Shown: positions 7,691 through 16,106 of the stretch, in pieces
Numbering within the stretch: the first letter of the stretch is position 1
Layout of the letters: each line of letters starts with the position of its first letter
Assembly (NCBI GenBank): GCA_900467685.1
Contig: UBQX01000015.1
Coordinates: 16,656-80,655 of the forward strand
Source of the DNA: Hyphomicrobiales bacterium
GTDB taxonomy: Bacteria > Pseudomonadota > Alphaproteobacteria > Rhizobiales > Rhizobiaceae
Direction of reading: 5' to 3'
Length of the DNA: 64,000 nucleotides
Translations under genes and position numbers: made by a program
Notes under the pieces: generated by a model
The model's database searches: none
Told to the model about the DNA's origin: nothing
The model's input: the letters and a program-made list of their open reading frames with translations, nothing else

Positions 7691-9136
7691 ATGAAAACTG
7701 ATGAGAGTCTCACTGCGCCCAGTGGAAAGCTGGCCGGCAATTCCGTCGGCATAGCGCACATCGTCTTCTTCGTCGTCGCGGCTGCCGCACCGCTCACCGC
7801 CGTGGTCGGCGCCACGCCACCGGCCTTCGCCTTCGGCAACGGGGCCGGCGTTCCCGGCGCCTTCGTTCTGGCAGGCCTGCTCTATCTGATCTTTTCCGTC
7901 GGCTATACGGCCATGAGCCGCCACGTCACCGGTGCCGGCGCCTTCTACACCTACATTGCCAACGGCATCGGCAAGCCGGCGGGTGTTGCGGGCGCCTTCA
8001 TCGCGCTCCTGACCTACAGTTCGGTACAGATCGCCGTCTACGGCCTGATCGGCGTTTTTACCAACGGTGCGATGGCGGCCCTCGGGCTCGACCTTCCCTG
8101 GTGGGTCTGGTCTTTCGTCGTCCTCGTCATCACGCATCTGGCGGGCCAGCGAAACATCGCCTTTTCCGGTGCGATCCTCGGCGTGTGCATGTTCGCCGAA
8201 ATGCTGATCCTGCTGCTGCTCGACATCGGCATCATCCTGCACGGCGGTGGACCGGAAGGCATGAGCGCTTCCGCCTTCATGCCCTCGACCGTCTTCACAC
8301 CCGGTCTCGGCGTGTCGCTGGTCTTCGTGGTCGGCTCCTTCATCGGCTTCGAAGCGACAGCGATTTTCGGCGAGGAAGCACATCGACCGGAAATCACCAT
8401 TCCGCGCGCCACCTATGTCTCCGTTCTGCTGATTGCGATCTTCTACGCCTTCTCGACCTGGGCGATCGTGCAGTATTACGGGGCATCCAATATCCAGGCC
8501 ACGGCAAACGGTGCGCTCAACACGCTCTATTTCGACGCCGCTGCCACCGTTATCGGCCCCTGGGCGGCGCATGCCATGAACGTGCTGCTGATCACCAGCC
8601 TGTTTGCCTGCATCCTGTCTTTCCACAATACGCTGAACCGCTATTTCTTCGCGCTCGGCCGGGAAGGGCTTGCTTTCAAGGTACTCGGCAAGGTGCATGA
8701 AATTCACGGTTCGCCGCATGTCGCGGGCATGCTGCAGTCGGGTATTGCCGCATTCTTCCTGGCTGCCTTCGCCATCACCGGACAGGACCCCTTCGCGGTC
8801 GTCTTCTCCTACATGTCGGCGCTGGCCGTGCTGGGCATCCTTTCGGTCCAGGCGCTGGTATCGATCGCCATCGTGATGTTCTTCCGCAAGGACAACAAGG
8901 GTTACGGCCCGTGGCGGACCACGATCGCTCCACTTCTGGCCCTTGCCGGCCTTGCGGGTGCGATCGTCCTCGTCATCTCCAATCTCAGCCTGCTGGCGGG
9001 TACGTCGAACATCGTGGTCGATTCCTTCCCCGTCCTCGTGGTGCTGATCGGCCTGATCGGCGCGGCCTTCGCCCTGTCGATCAAGAAGGCAAGCCCCGAG
9101 CGCTACGCGGCACTCGGCAAGGTCTTCGCCGACTAA
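7691..9136 (+). CDS. APC-family amino acid/amine permease
   Basis: A 481-residue integral membrane transporter of the amino acid-polyamine-organocation family with about 12 hydrophobic segments. The N-terminal GIAHIVFFVVAAAAPLTAV and the following GAFYTYIANGIGKPAG match the TM1-TM2 region of APC permeases. The AAGGGG ribosome-binding site supports the start. It acts in the inner membrane as a probable proton symporter for an amine or amino acid. The genes that follow (ornithine cyclodeaminase-like, Rid-like and DAO oxidase) suggest that it imports the amine they oxidise. A stem-loop follows the stop codon. Confidence 0.9.
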   Translation: MKTDESLTAPSGKLAGNSVGIAHIVFFVVAAAAPLTAVVGATPPAFAFGNGAGVPGAFVLAGLLYLIFSVGYTAMSRHVTGAGAFYTYIANGIGKPAGVAGAFIALLTYSSVQIAVYGLIGVFTNGAMAALGLDLPWWVWSFVVLVITHLAGQRNIAFSGAILGVCMFAEMLILLLLDIGIILHGGGPEGMSASAFMPSTVFTPGLGVSLVFVVGSFIGFEATAIFGEEAHRPEITIPRATYVSVLLIAIFYAFSTWAIVQYYGASNIQATANGALNTLYFDAAATVIGPWAAHAMNVLLITSLFACILSFHNTLNRYFFALGREGLAFKVLGKVHEIHGSPHVAGMLQSGIAAFFLAAFAITGQDPFAVVFSYMSALAVLGILSVQALVSIAIVMFFRKDNKGYGPWRTTIAPLLALAGLAGAIVLVISNLSLLAGTSNIVVDSFPVLVVLIGLIGAAFALSIKKASPERYAALGKVFAD

Positions 9137-9144
9137 GAACAGAC

Positions 9145-9167
9145 GGGCATGGCGTAAAGCCATGCCC
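9145..9167 (+). terminator. stem-loop after the permease gene
   Basis: A perfect 9-bp stem GGGCATGGC/GCCATGCCC with a GTAAA loop lies 8 nt after the permease stop codon. No T run follows, so it may be a partial terminator or an mRNA-stabilising hairpin rather than a full stop. Confidence 0.6.
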
Positions 9168-9264
9168 ACCATCCCCTGGAAACAAATCGAACAATGCAAA
9201 CCCGCCCGTGGCCCAAGCGCCGAGGGCAGGCCAGCGAAGCTTTATCTCAACGAGAGCAAAGACC

Positions 9265-10404
9265 ATGACCGAGAATACCAAGATCGACTTCATCTATCTC
9301 TCCGAGCAGGACATGATCCGCGCCGGCGTCACCGAAATGCCGGCCTGTGTCGATGCCATGGAGGAAATGTTCGGCCTGCTTTACCACGGCGACTATCGCA
9401 TGGCGGGTCCAAACAGCGACAGCCACGGCGCCGCGATCAGCTTTCCGGAAAACTCGCCCTTTCCGGACATGCCGAAGCCGACGGCAGACCGTCGGTTCAT
9501 GGCCATGCCCGCCTATCTCGGCGGCCGTTTCCGCACCGCCGGCATGAAATGGTACGGCTCCAACATCGAGAACCGCGAGAAGGGCCTGCCGCGCTCGATC
9601 CTCATGTTCTGCCTGAACGATGCCGATACCGGCGCGCCGCTGGCCTTCATGTCGGCGAACCTGCTCTCGGCCTATCGCACGGGCGCAATTCCGGGCGTTG
9701 GCGCCCGCCATCTGGCGCGCAAGGATTCCCGCGTCGTCGGCATTCTCGGTCCGGGCGTCATGGCGAAGACGACGCTCGCCGCCTTCATTGCCGCCTGCCC
9801 GAATATCGACACGGTCAAGGTCAAGGGGCGCGGCCAGAAGAGTCTCGACAGCTTCCTGTCCTGGCTGAAGGAAACCTATCCGCAGGTGACCAAGGTCGAA
9901 CTCGTCAACAGCATCGAGGCGGTGGTGCGCGACAGCGACCTCGTCACCTATTGCAATTCCGGCGCGGTCGGCGATCCGTCCACCTATCCGATGGTGAAGC
10001 GCGAATGGGTCAGCCCCGGCACGTTCCTCGCCATGCCCGCGCTCTGCAACATCGATGAAGGCATGCAGCAGACCGATATCCGCAAGGTCGTCGACAATAC
10101 CGGCCTTTATGACGCCTGGTTCCATGAGTTGCCGAAGCCGGCGCATGTCCACGTGCCGATCATCGGCGTGAAGTTCCTGGACATGATTGCCGAGGGCAAG
10201 ATGAGCCGCGATGCTCTGGAAGACATCGGCAAGATCGTTGCCGGCGATGCGCCCGGCCGCAAGAACGACGAGGAGATCATCATCATGTCGGTCGGCGGCA
10301 TGCCGGTGGAAGACGTTGCCTGGGGCACGATCGTCTATCGCAACGCCATCGAACGCGGCATCGGGGTGAAGCTCAACCTCTGGGACGTTCCCGTTCTGCG
10401 CTGA
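9265..10404 (+). CDS. ornithine cyclodeaminase/mu-crystallin family protein (tyramine oxidase subunit B-like)
   Basis: A 379-residue member of the ornithine cyclodeaminase/mu-crystallin family. The dinucleotide-binding motif RVVGILGPGVMAKTTLAAF lies near residues 155-175, and the substrate region contains AGMKWYGSNIENREKGLPRS. The upstream in-frame extension (to 8911) overlaps the permease gene and is not natural; the ATG at 9265 begins MTENTKIDFIYLSEQDMIRAGV as expected. Close relatives are often annotated tyramine oxidase subunit B, which I recall as a family name without independent proof here. With the Rid-like and DAO genes it forms an amine-oxidation set, in which it may handle an imine or amino acid intermediate using NAD(P). 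Confidence 0.82.
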   Translation: MTENTKIDFIYLSEQDMIRAGVTEMPACVDAMEEMFGLLYHGDYRMAGPNSDSHGAAISFPENSPFPDMPKPTADRRFMAMPAYLGGRFRTAGMKWYGSNIENREKGLPRSILMFCLNDADTGAPLAFMSANLLSAYRTGAIPGVGARHLARKDSRVVGILGPGVMAKTTLAAFIAACPNIDTVKVKGRGQKSLDSFLSWLKETYPQVTKVELVNSIEAVVRDSDLVTYCNSGAVGDPSTYPMVKREWVSPGTFLAMPALCNIDEGMQQTDIRKVVDNTGLYDAWFHELPKPAHVHVPIIGVKFLDMIAEGKMSRDALEDIGKIVAGDAPGRKNDEEIIIMSVGGMPVEDVAWGTIVYRNAIERGIGVKLNLWDVPVLR

Positions 10405-10499
10405 CCCAATCCTCCTCTTGGGAGCGTCAACTTGGTCGGGCCGCGAACCCTGTCGCGCCCGGCCCCTCTCTTTTCAAACATCAGCAGCAAGGAGCGATC

Positions 10500-10922
10500 A
10501 TGACCAAGATCGTCAAGATCAAGACCGGTTCGAAATTCGAGGACCATGGCAGCTATTCCCGCATCGTTGCAGTCGACAACTGGATTTTCGTGTCCAACAC
10601 GGCCGGGCGCAATCCGGACACCAAGGAAATTCCCGAAGATGTCGGTGCACAGACCCATCAGGTCTTCGCCAATATCGAGCGTGCGCTTGCCGCCGTGGGC
10701 GCCAACCTTGCCGATGTCGTGATGTCCCGCGTCTTCATCCAGGAGCCGAAGGACACCGAGACCGTCATGACCATTGTCGGCGAGAAGTTTCGTGGCACCG
10801 ATCCGGCCTCGACCGTGACCTGCCCGCCGCTCGGTTCGACCGTCTACAAGGTCGAAATCGAAGTCACGGCCTATCGCGGCGCCTCCACTGCCGAGATCGA
10901 AAAGCGCACCATTTCCCTCTGA
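10500..10922 (+). CDS. Rid (YjgF/YER057c/UK114) family protein
   Basis: A 140-residue Rid-family protein. Rid proteins are trimers; the archetype RidA hydrolyses reactive enamine/imine intermediates released by amino acid enzymes. The framework is clear: FVSNTAGRNPDTKEIPEDV, then QTHQVFANIERALAAVGANLADVV and the C-terminal YKVEIEVTAY. The Arg that RidA uses (within its PARS segment) is absent: the corresponding stretch reads DPASTVTCPPL. It is therefore one of the Rid subfamilies without proven imine deaminase activity. Its place between an ornithine cyclodeaminase-like gene and an amine oxidase fits a role in imine handling. Confidence 0.85.
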   Translation: MTKIVKIKTGSKFEDHGSYSRIVAVDNWIFVSNTAGRNPDTKEIPEDVGAQTHQVFANIERALAAVGANLADVVMSRVFIQEPKDTETVMTIVGEKFRGTDPASTVTCPPLGSTVYKVEIEVTAYRGASTAEIEKRTISL

Positions 10923-10966
10923 TCGCGGGCCGCGCCCGCCTGCCCATTTTCCCAAGGACGATTGCC

Positions 10967-12262
10967 ATGGCACCCGCAATTTCACCGGTTCAGACCTCCC
11001 CCGATTTCCCCAAGGAAACCACCGTCGTGGTGATCGGCGCAGGGATCGTCGGGCTGACGGCAGCACTCACGCTGGCGGAGCGCGGCATTCCCGTTGTGGT
11101 GCTGGAGAAGGGCAGGGTTGCGGCAGAGCAGTCGTCGCGCAATCTCGGCTGGTGCCGCAAGATGGGGCGCTCGGCGCCTGACGTGCCGATGGCGGTGGCA
11201 GCCGACCAGCTCTGGGCCGAGATGCCGCAGCGCGTCGGCGTCGATGTCGGCTATCGCCAGGCCGGCATCATGTATCTCGCCCGCACCGAAGCCGAGATGG
11301 AGATGCATCGCGGCTGGATGAAGTCGGTCAGCGATCTCTCGCTGGATTCGAAACTGCTGAGTGCGAGCGAAATCGCAGGCCTTGTTCCGGGTGGCCGTGG
11401 CCAGTGGGCGGGCGGCATCTTCACGGCTTCCGACGGTCGCGCCGAACCGACACTGGCGCCGAGCGCTATTGCCAATGCCGCTGCCCGTCTCGGCGTGAAG
11501 ATCGTGGAAAATTGTGCGGTGCGCACGCTGGCTCGCTCCGGCGGTAGGGTGACGGGCGTCGTCACGGAGCGCGGCGAAATCCGCTGCGATCAGGTTCTTC
11601 TGGCGGCCGGCCTCTGGTCGCGCAAGTTCCTCGCCAATCTCGGCATATCGCTGCCGACGCTGCCGCTCGTCTCCTCCGTCATGCGAACCGCGCCGATGGA
11701 CGGCCCGACGGAGATTGCCGTCGGCGGTCCGGACTTCTCCTTCCGCAAGCGCAGCGATGGCGGCTATACGATCACGCAGCGCGGCGCACTGGGGGCGCCC
11801 CTCATGCTGGACCATCTCCTGATCGGCTTGCGCTACCTGCACATGCTGCGTCACCAGCGCGGCCTGCTGCGCATCAGCCTCGGCAAGGATTTCCTAAACG
11901 ACATCAGGATGCCGCGCCGCTGGGGCCCGAAGAGCGTTTCGCCCTTCGAGCGCATCCGCACCATGGACCCGCAGGCGGATGAGGGGATCAACGCGGAGGC
12001 AATACGCAATCTCGTGGCCGCATGGCCGGTGTTCAAGGGCATGGTGGTTCAGGAGGTCTGGGCCGGCATGATGGACATTACGCCGGATTCATTGCCGGCC
12101 ATCGAGCGTATCGACAGCATTCCGGGCTTCACGATCGCCACGGGTTTTTCCGGCCACGGCTTCGGCACCGGGCCGGCGGCCGGTCAGCTCGCCGCGGATC
12201 TGGTGACGAATGCGCCGCCGATCGTGGATCCCGCACCGTACAAACTGAAACGCTTTGGCTGA
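10967..12262 (+). CDS. FAD-dependent amine/amino acid oxidoreductase (DAO family)
   Basis: A 431-residue DAO-family flavoenzyme. The FAD-binding dinucleotide motif TTVVVIGAGIVGLTAALTLAERG lies near residues 18-40, followed by the acidic E of VVLEKGRVA. The C-terminal flavin contact is FTIATGFSGHGFGTGPAAGQLAADL. The start at 10967 follows an AAGGACGATT ribosome-binding region; the longer frame from 10418 runs through the Rid gene and is not natural. The family oxidises secondary or primary amines to imines with release of hydrogen peroxide or electron transfer to a partner. It is probably the main oxidase of the 9.2-12.3 kb set. Confidence 0.85.
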   Translation: MAPAISPVQTSPDFPKETTVVVIGAGIVGLTAALTLAERGIPVVVLEKGRVAAEQSSRNLGWCRKMGRSAPDVPMAVAADQLWAEMPQRVGVDVGYRQAGIMYLARTEAEMEMHRGWMKSVSDLSLDSKLLSASEIAGLVPGGRGQWAGGIFTASDGRAEPTLAPSAIANAAARLGVKIVENCAVRTLARSGGRVTGVVTERGEIRCDQVLLAAGLWSRKFLANLGISLPTLPLVSSVMRTAPMDGPTEIAVGGPDFSFRKRSDGGYTITQRGALGAPLMLDHLLIGLRYLHMLRHQRGLLRISLGKDFLNDIRMPRRWGPKSVSPFERIRTMDPQADEGINAEAIRNLVAAWPVFKGMVVQEVWAGMMDITPDSLPAIERIDSIPGFTIATGFSGHGFGTGPAAGQLAADLVTNAPPIVDPAPYKLKRFG

Positions 12263-12302
12263 GGCAGGAGGCAAAGCGCCGCAGGCTGGAGTAGGCCAGG
12301 AT

Positions 12303-13196
12303 TCAATCCGTGTCCTCGCCATCCATTTCCGCAATCAAGTGCTTGATGAGCTCGATGTAAGAGGATCGATCGCCCAGCCGGTGGCTCAGGATGACGGGAG
12401 ACGTCGCGCGTTCCTCCGCGATGAGGCGGTAATGCAAGTCGGCACGCATCTGCCGCGCAGAGGCAGGGATGATGCAGATGCCTGCATCGGCTGCGACGAG
12501 CCCAAGGGCGGTCTGGATTTCGCGCACTTCCTGGACCTCGGACAGGCGCACATCCTCGCTCTGCAGCAGGTTGAGAACATGGTCCGCATAGCTCGGCCGC
12601 GGCTCCTTGGGATAGACGATGAGCCTGTGACCTGCGAGGTCCTTCATCGAGATCGGCCTAGTGTCCTGCGCGAGCGGCGTCTCCTTCGGGGTGGCGACGA
12701 CAAGGCGCTCCTCCCGTACGATCGTCGAGGCGATGTTCGGATCGTTGTGCCTAAGACGCCCGAAACCGATATCGATCCGCCCCTCCTTCAGCGCCGCCAT
12801 CTGCTGCACGGAAATCATGTCCAGAAGCTGGACATCGAGTTCCGGCGCATGCTGGCGCAGCCGCCGCAAGAGCGACGGCAAGCCGCCATAGAGCGTCGAT
12901 CCGACAAAGCCGATGGAGAGCACACTGTTCTGGTTGAGGCCAACGCGGCGCGTCGCCGCGCGCATCTGGTCGACGCGCCCGAGAACCTGCAACGCCTGTT
13001 CGTAGAAGAGCCGGCCGGCCTCGGTGAGCTTGACCGGACGGCTCTTGCGAATGATCAGTTCGACGCCAAGGTCCTCCTCCAGAAGCTGGATCTGTCGGCT
13101 GAGCGGCGGCTGCGCCATATGCAGCACCTCCGCCGCACGGGTGAAATTCCGCTCGCGTGCCACGGCCACGAAATAGCGAAGCTGGCGAAGATCCAT
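12303..13196 (-). CDS. catR: LysR-family regulator of the cat genes (CatR/CatM/BenM-like)
   Basis: A 297-residue LysR regulator. The N-terminus MDLRQLRYFVAVARERNFTR and AAEVLHMAQPPLSRQIQLLE closely follow the CatR/CatM/ClcR/CbnR branch, which respond to cis,cis-muconate or its chloro-derivatives. It is divergent to catB, and the shared 168-bp region holds an ATAC-N7-GTAT site, the known recognition motif of this branch. Expected role: muconate-responsive activation of catBCA and autorepression. The gene name is by context and similarity, so the assignment is good but not proven. Confidence 0.88.
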   Translation of the reverse strand: MDLRQLRYFVAVARERNFTRAAEVLHMAQPPLSRQIQLLEEDLGVELIIRKSRPVKLTEAGRLFYEQALQVLGRVDQMRAATRRVGLNQNSVLSIGFVGSTLYGGLPSLLRRLRQHAPELDVQLLDMISVQQMAALKEGRIDIGFGRLRHNDPNIASTIVREERLVVATPKETPLAQDTRPISMKDLAGHRLIVYPKEPRPSYADHVLNLLQSEDVRLSEVQEVREIQTALGLVAADAGICIIPASARQMRADLHYRLIAEERATSPVILSHRLGDRSSYIELIKHLIAEMDGEDTD

Positions 13197-13291
13197 CGTG
13201 CATTCCCCTCTTTGACAGACGCCCCAAAATCAACATCTGCGATATTGTGTAACTTAGCATCCGCCAATATTGGGCATATTCTTTCCACATC

Positions 13292-13306
13292 ATACCATTT
13301 CGGTAT
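13292..13306. promoter_or_regulatory. ATAC-N7-GTAT LysR recognition site of the cat promoter
   Basis: ATACCATTTCGGTAT matches the ATAC-N7-GTAT core bound by CatM, BenM, CbnR and relatives. It lies between the divergent LysR gene and catB. The possible ATG at 13305 overlaps it, which argues for the catB start at 13365. Confidence 0.72.
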
Positions 13307-13364
13307 GATTATAGATGCAAATAATCTTGGACGCGGACAGGGTTTCGGGCGCAATCTGCAAGGC

Positions 13365-14546
13365 ATGAACACGCCCGTTGCATTACCTCTCGCCACATTC
13401 AGTACCGCGCCCCTCGTTGAGCGGATCGAGACTGTTCTGGTCGATCTGCCGACCATCCGCCCCCACAAGCTGTCAGTGGCGACGATGCAGGGCCAGACGT
13501 TGATGCTGGTCAAGATCACCTGCAGCGACGGCATCTCCGGCTTCGGCGAAGGCACGACCATCGGTGGCCTCGCCTATGGTGGCGAAAGCCCGGAAGGCAT
13601 GAAGCTCGCCATCGACACCTATTTCGCGCCATCCATGATCGGCCAGGACGCCTCGCGCATTCAGGCGCTGATGGCGCGGGTCGGCAAGTTGGTCAAGGAG
13701 AACCGCTTTGCCAAGAGCGCCATCGAAACCGCACTGCTGGACGCGCATGGCAAGCGCCTCGGCCTGCCGGTCAGCGAATTGCTGGGCGGTCGTCGTCGCG
13801 ACCGGCTGCCGGTCGCCTGGACGCTGGCCTCGGGCGATACCGCGCGCGACATCGCAGAGGCCGAGACAATGCTCGACCTGCGCCGCCACAATGTCTTCAA
13901 GCTGAAGATCGGCGCGAAGAGCCAGAACGAAGACATCGCCCATGTCGCGGCGATCAAGCGGGCGCTCGGCGATCGGGCGGCCGTGAGGGTCGACGTGAAC
14001 ATGGGCTGGACCGAGACGCAGGCAGTCCATGGCATGGCAGCACTGGCCGACGCCGGTTGCGAGCTGGTCGAACAGCCCGTCGCGTCTGCGTCGGCGCTCG
14101 CTCGATTGATGCGCCGGTTTCCCGTTGCTCTCATGGCAGACGAGTCGCTCAACGGCCCGGAATCGGCGTTCGAGCTTGCGAAAGCCCACGCAGCCGATGT
14201 CTTTGCGGTGAAGATCGAGCAGAGCGGCGGTCTCTTTGGCGCGCAGCGCGTGGCTGCAATTGCGGAGGCTGCCGGCATCGAGCTTTATGGCGGCACGATG
14301 CTGGAGGCAGCTGTCAGCACCATCGCCTCTGCACAGGTATTTTCCACCTTTGCCAATCTGCAATGGGGCACGGAACTCTTCGGACCGCTGCTGATCACCG
14401 AGGAAATTCTGACCACGCCTCTGGATTACAGCGATTTCGGCCTGACGGTCCCGGCTGGTCCGGGGCTGGGGATCGAACTGGATGAGGATCGCGTCGCCTT
14501 CTTCACCCGCAACGCGTCGCGCAAATCGATTTCTGTGGCGATTTAG
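13365..14546 (+). CDS. catB: muconate cycloisomerase
   Basis: A 393-residue enolase-superfamily enzyme that lactonises cis,cis-muconate to muconolactone. Family catalytic segments are all present: HNVFKLKIGAKS (the Lys pair), RVDVNMGW, CELVEQPV and ALMADESLNG (the metal-binding Asp/Glu/Asp) and FAVKIEQSGG (the second Lys). The start is debatable: ATG 13365 gives MNTPVALPLATF and a family-typical length, whereas ATG 13305 lies inside the LysR operator. It is the first gene of catB-catC-catA, with catC 12 nt downstream. Confidence 0.93.
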   Translation: MNTPVALPLATFSTAPLVERIETVLVDLPTIRPHKLSVATMQGQTLMLVKITCSDGISGFGEGTTIGGLAYGGESPEGMKLAIDTYFAPSMIGQDASRIQALMARVGKLVKENRFAKSAIETALLDAHGKRLGLPVSELLGGRRRDRLPVAWTLASGDTARDIAEAETMLDLRRHNVFKLKIGAKSQNEDIAHVAAIKRALGDRAAVRVDVNMGWTETQAVHGMAALADAGCELVEQPVASASALARLMRRFPVALMADESLNGPESAFELAKAHAADVFAVKIEQSGGLFGAQRVAAIAEAAGIELYGGTMLEAAVSTIASAQVFSTFANLQWGTELFGPLLITEEILTTPLDYSDFGLTVPAGPGLGIELDEDRVAFFTRNASRKSISVAI

Positions 14547-14558
14547 GGAGGAAGGCTC

Positions 14559-14849
14559 ATGCTGTTTCATGTCCGGATGGACGTCAACATTCCCCGCGAT
14601 CTCCCCGCTCAAGAGGCTGCCGAGCTCATCGCGAAGGAGAAGGCCTATTCGCAGGCGCTGCAAGAGAGCGGCAAGTGGCGCCATATCTGGCGCATTGCCG
14701 GGCAATACGCCAACTACAGCCTTTTCGACGTGAAGGACAATGCGGAGCTGCACGAGCTGCTGACCGGCCTGCCGCTGTTTGCCTTCATGAAGATCGAGGT
14801 GACGCCGCTGTTGCGGCACCCGTCTTCGATCCGCGCCGACGATACCTGA
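14559..14849 (+). CDS. catC: muconolactone delta-isomerase
   Basis: A 96-residue muconolactone isomerase, the usual family length. It starts MLFHVRMDVNIPRDL and includes the family segments GKWRHIWRIAGQYANYSLFDV and LPLFAFMKIEVTPLLRHPS. It moves the double bond of muconolactone to give 3-oxoadipate enol-lactone in the cytoplasm and assembles into large oligomers in characterised relatives. The GGGAGGAAGG ribosome-binding site is strong, and it lies 12 nt after catB, so translation is probably coupled. Confidence 0.95.
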   Translation: MLFHVRMDVNIPRDLPAQEAAELIAKEKAYSQALQESGKWRHIWRIAGQYANYSLFDVKDNAELHELLTGLPLFAFMKIEVTPLLRHPSSIRADDT

Positions 14850-14923
14850 TTTTCCATGCCAGGCGCGCTGCCGGGAGGCCTGCGAGCGCGCAATTCCAAA
14901 CAACCCATGTGGAGGACTGAGAC

Positions 14924-15862
14924 ATGAGCGTAAAGATCTTCAACCGTCCGGATATCCAGGAGTTCCTGAAGACGCTGAGCGGCTTTGACCAGAGCGGCGG
15001 CAATCCGCGCGTCAAGGAAATCACCCATCGGATCGTATCCGACCTGTTCAGGGCCATCGACGACCTGAACATCACCCCGGACGAATATTGGGCGGGCATC
15101 GCATGGCTCAACGAGATCGGCGCTGCAGGGCAGGCGGGTCTGATCTCGCCCGGTCTCGGCCTCGATCACTTCCTCGACGAGCGACTTGACGCGATCGATG
15201 CCGAACTCGGCATCGAGAACCCGACGCCGCGCACCATCGAAGGCCCGCTCTATGTCGCAGGCGCGCCCGTCTCGACCGGCTTTGCCCGTCTTGACGATGG
15301 GACAGACGAGAACGGCCACACGCTGATCATGCACGGCACGGTCTATGGCGCGGATGGCAAGCCGATGCCGGGCGCGAAAGTCGAGGTCTGGCACTGTGAT
15401 ACGCGCGGCTTCTATTCGCATTTCGACCCGACCGGCAAGCAGGCGCCGTTCAACATGCGCCGCACGATCATTGCCGACGACAAGGGCGGCTACAAGTTCC
15501 AGAGCATCCTGCCGAGCGGTTACGGCGTGCCTCCGGGAAGCCCGACCGAACAGCTGCTCTCGGCACTCGGCCGTCACGGCCAGCGTCCGGCCCATATCCA
15601 CTTCTTCATCAGCGCGGACGGTCATCGCAAGCTGACCACGCAGATCAACATCGAAGGCGATCCGCTCATCAATGACGACTTCGCCTATGCGACCCGCGAC
15701 GGTCTCGTTCCTTCAGTGGTCGAACGGACGGATGAAGCCAGCATCAAGGCCAACAACCTCAACGGCCCCTTCGCCGAAATCGTCTTCGACATCAAGCTGA
15801 CGGCGCTGATCGAGGGCGTCGACAACCAGGTGAACGAGTTGCGCAAGCGCGCCGCAGCCTGA
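14924..15862 (+). CDS. catA: catechol 1,2-dioxygenase
   Basis: A 312-residue intradiol dioxygenase that cleaves catechol to cis,cis-muconate. The N-terminal helical dimerisation domain (to about residue 105) precedes the catalytic beta domain. All four non-haem Fe(III) ligands are present at the numbering known for the Acinetobacter enzyme: Tyr164 (RGFYSHF), Tyr200 (PSGYGVPP), His224 and His226 (RPAHIHF). A GTGGAGGACTGAGAC ribosome-binding region precedes the ATG. It closes the catBCA operon. The source of catechol is not encoded in the window, since no benzoate or anthranilate dioxygenase is seen. Confidence 0.95.
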   Translation: MSVKIFNRPDIQEFLKTLSGFDQSGGNPRVKEITHRIVSDLFRAIDDLNITPDEYWAGIAWLNEIGAAGQAGLISPGLGLDHFLDERLDAIDAELGIENPTPRTIEGPLYVAGAPVSTGFARLDDGTDENGHTLIMHGTVYGADGKPMPGAKVEVWHCDTRGFYSHFDPTGKQAPFNMRRTIIADDKGGYKFQSILPSGYGVPPGSPTEQLLSALGRHGQRPAHIHFFISADGHRKLTTQINIEGDPLINDDFAYATRDGLVPSVVERTDEASIKANNLNGPFAEIVFDIKLTALIEGVDNQVNELRKRAAA

Positions 15863-16069
15863 TCGGTTCCGGACCGAAAATCGCCGCCAGCCAAGCGCTC
15901 GCCCATGAAAGCTTCACAAGGGCCTTCATGGGCGACGTGATTCCTGGGCATCATCCGAAAGCGCGCAATATGCCGCTGCTCGATACGACGCTCTGATATC
16001 TCCCTGTGGCGATGCCACGTCGGGATGAGGCATCAAGGCCCAGATGACATTCACGGGCATGCATGCCGC

Positions 16070-16104
16070 CCAGCCCCGGAACGACTCGTTCGTTCCGGGG
16101 CTGG
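16070..16104. terminator. bidirectional stem-loop between catA and the convergent LysR gene
   Basis: A perfect 15-bp stem, CCAGCCCCGGAACGA / TCGTTCCGGGGCTGG, with a CTCGT loop, lies 2 nt from the LysR stop codon. The plus strand continues TCTTAT. It probably ends transcription of both convergent units. Confidence 0.78.
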
Positions 16105-16106
16105 TC

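Noticed and set aside
7655..9199. A 514-codon open frame on the minus strand opposite the APC permease
   Set aside because: Rich in Asp, Glu, Arg, Gly and His with no domain, antisense to a clear permease gene; it is a codon-bias shadow.
10418..10966. N-terminal extension of the DAO oxidase frame
   Set aside because: It overlaps the Rid gene in another frame and shows no oxidase similarity; the FAD motif lies at the normal distance from the start at 10967.
12255..13364. N-terminal extension of the catB frame back to 12255
   Set aside because: It runs antisense through the entire LysR gene and through the operator; the protein begins properly at 13365.
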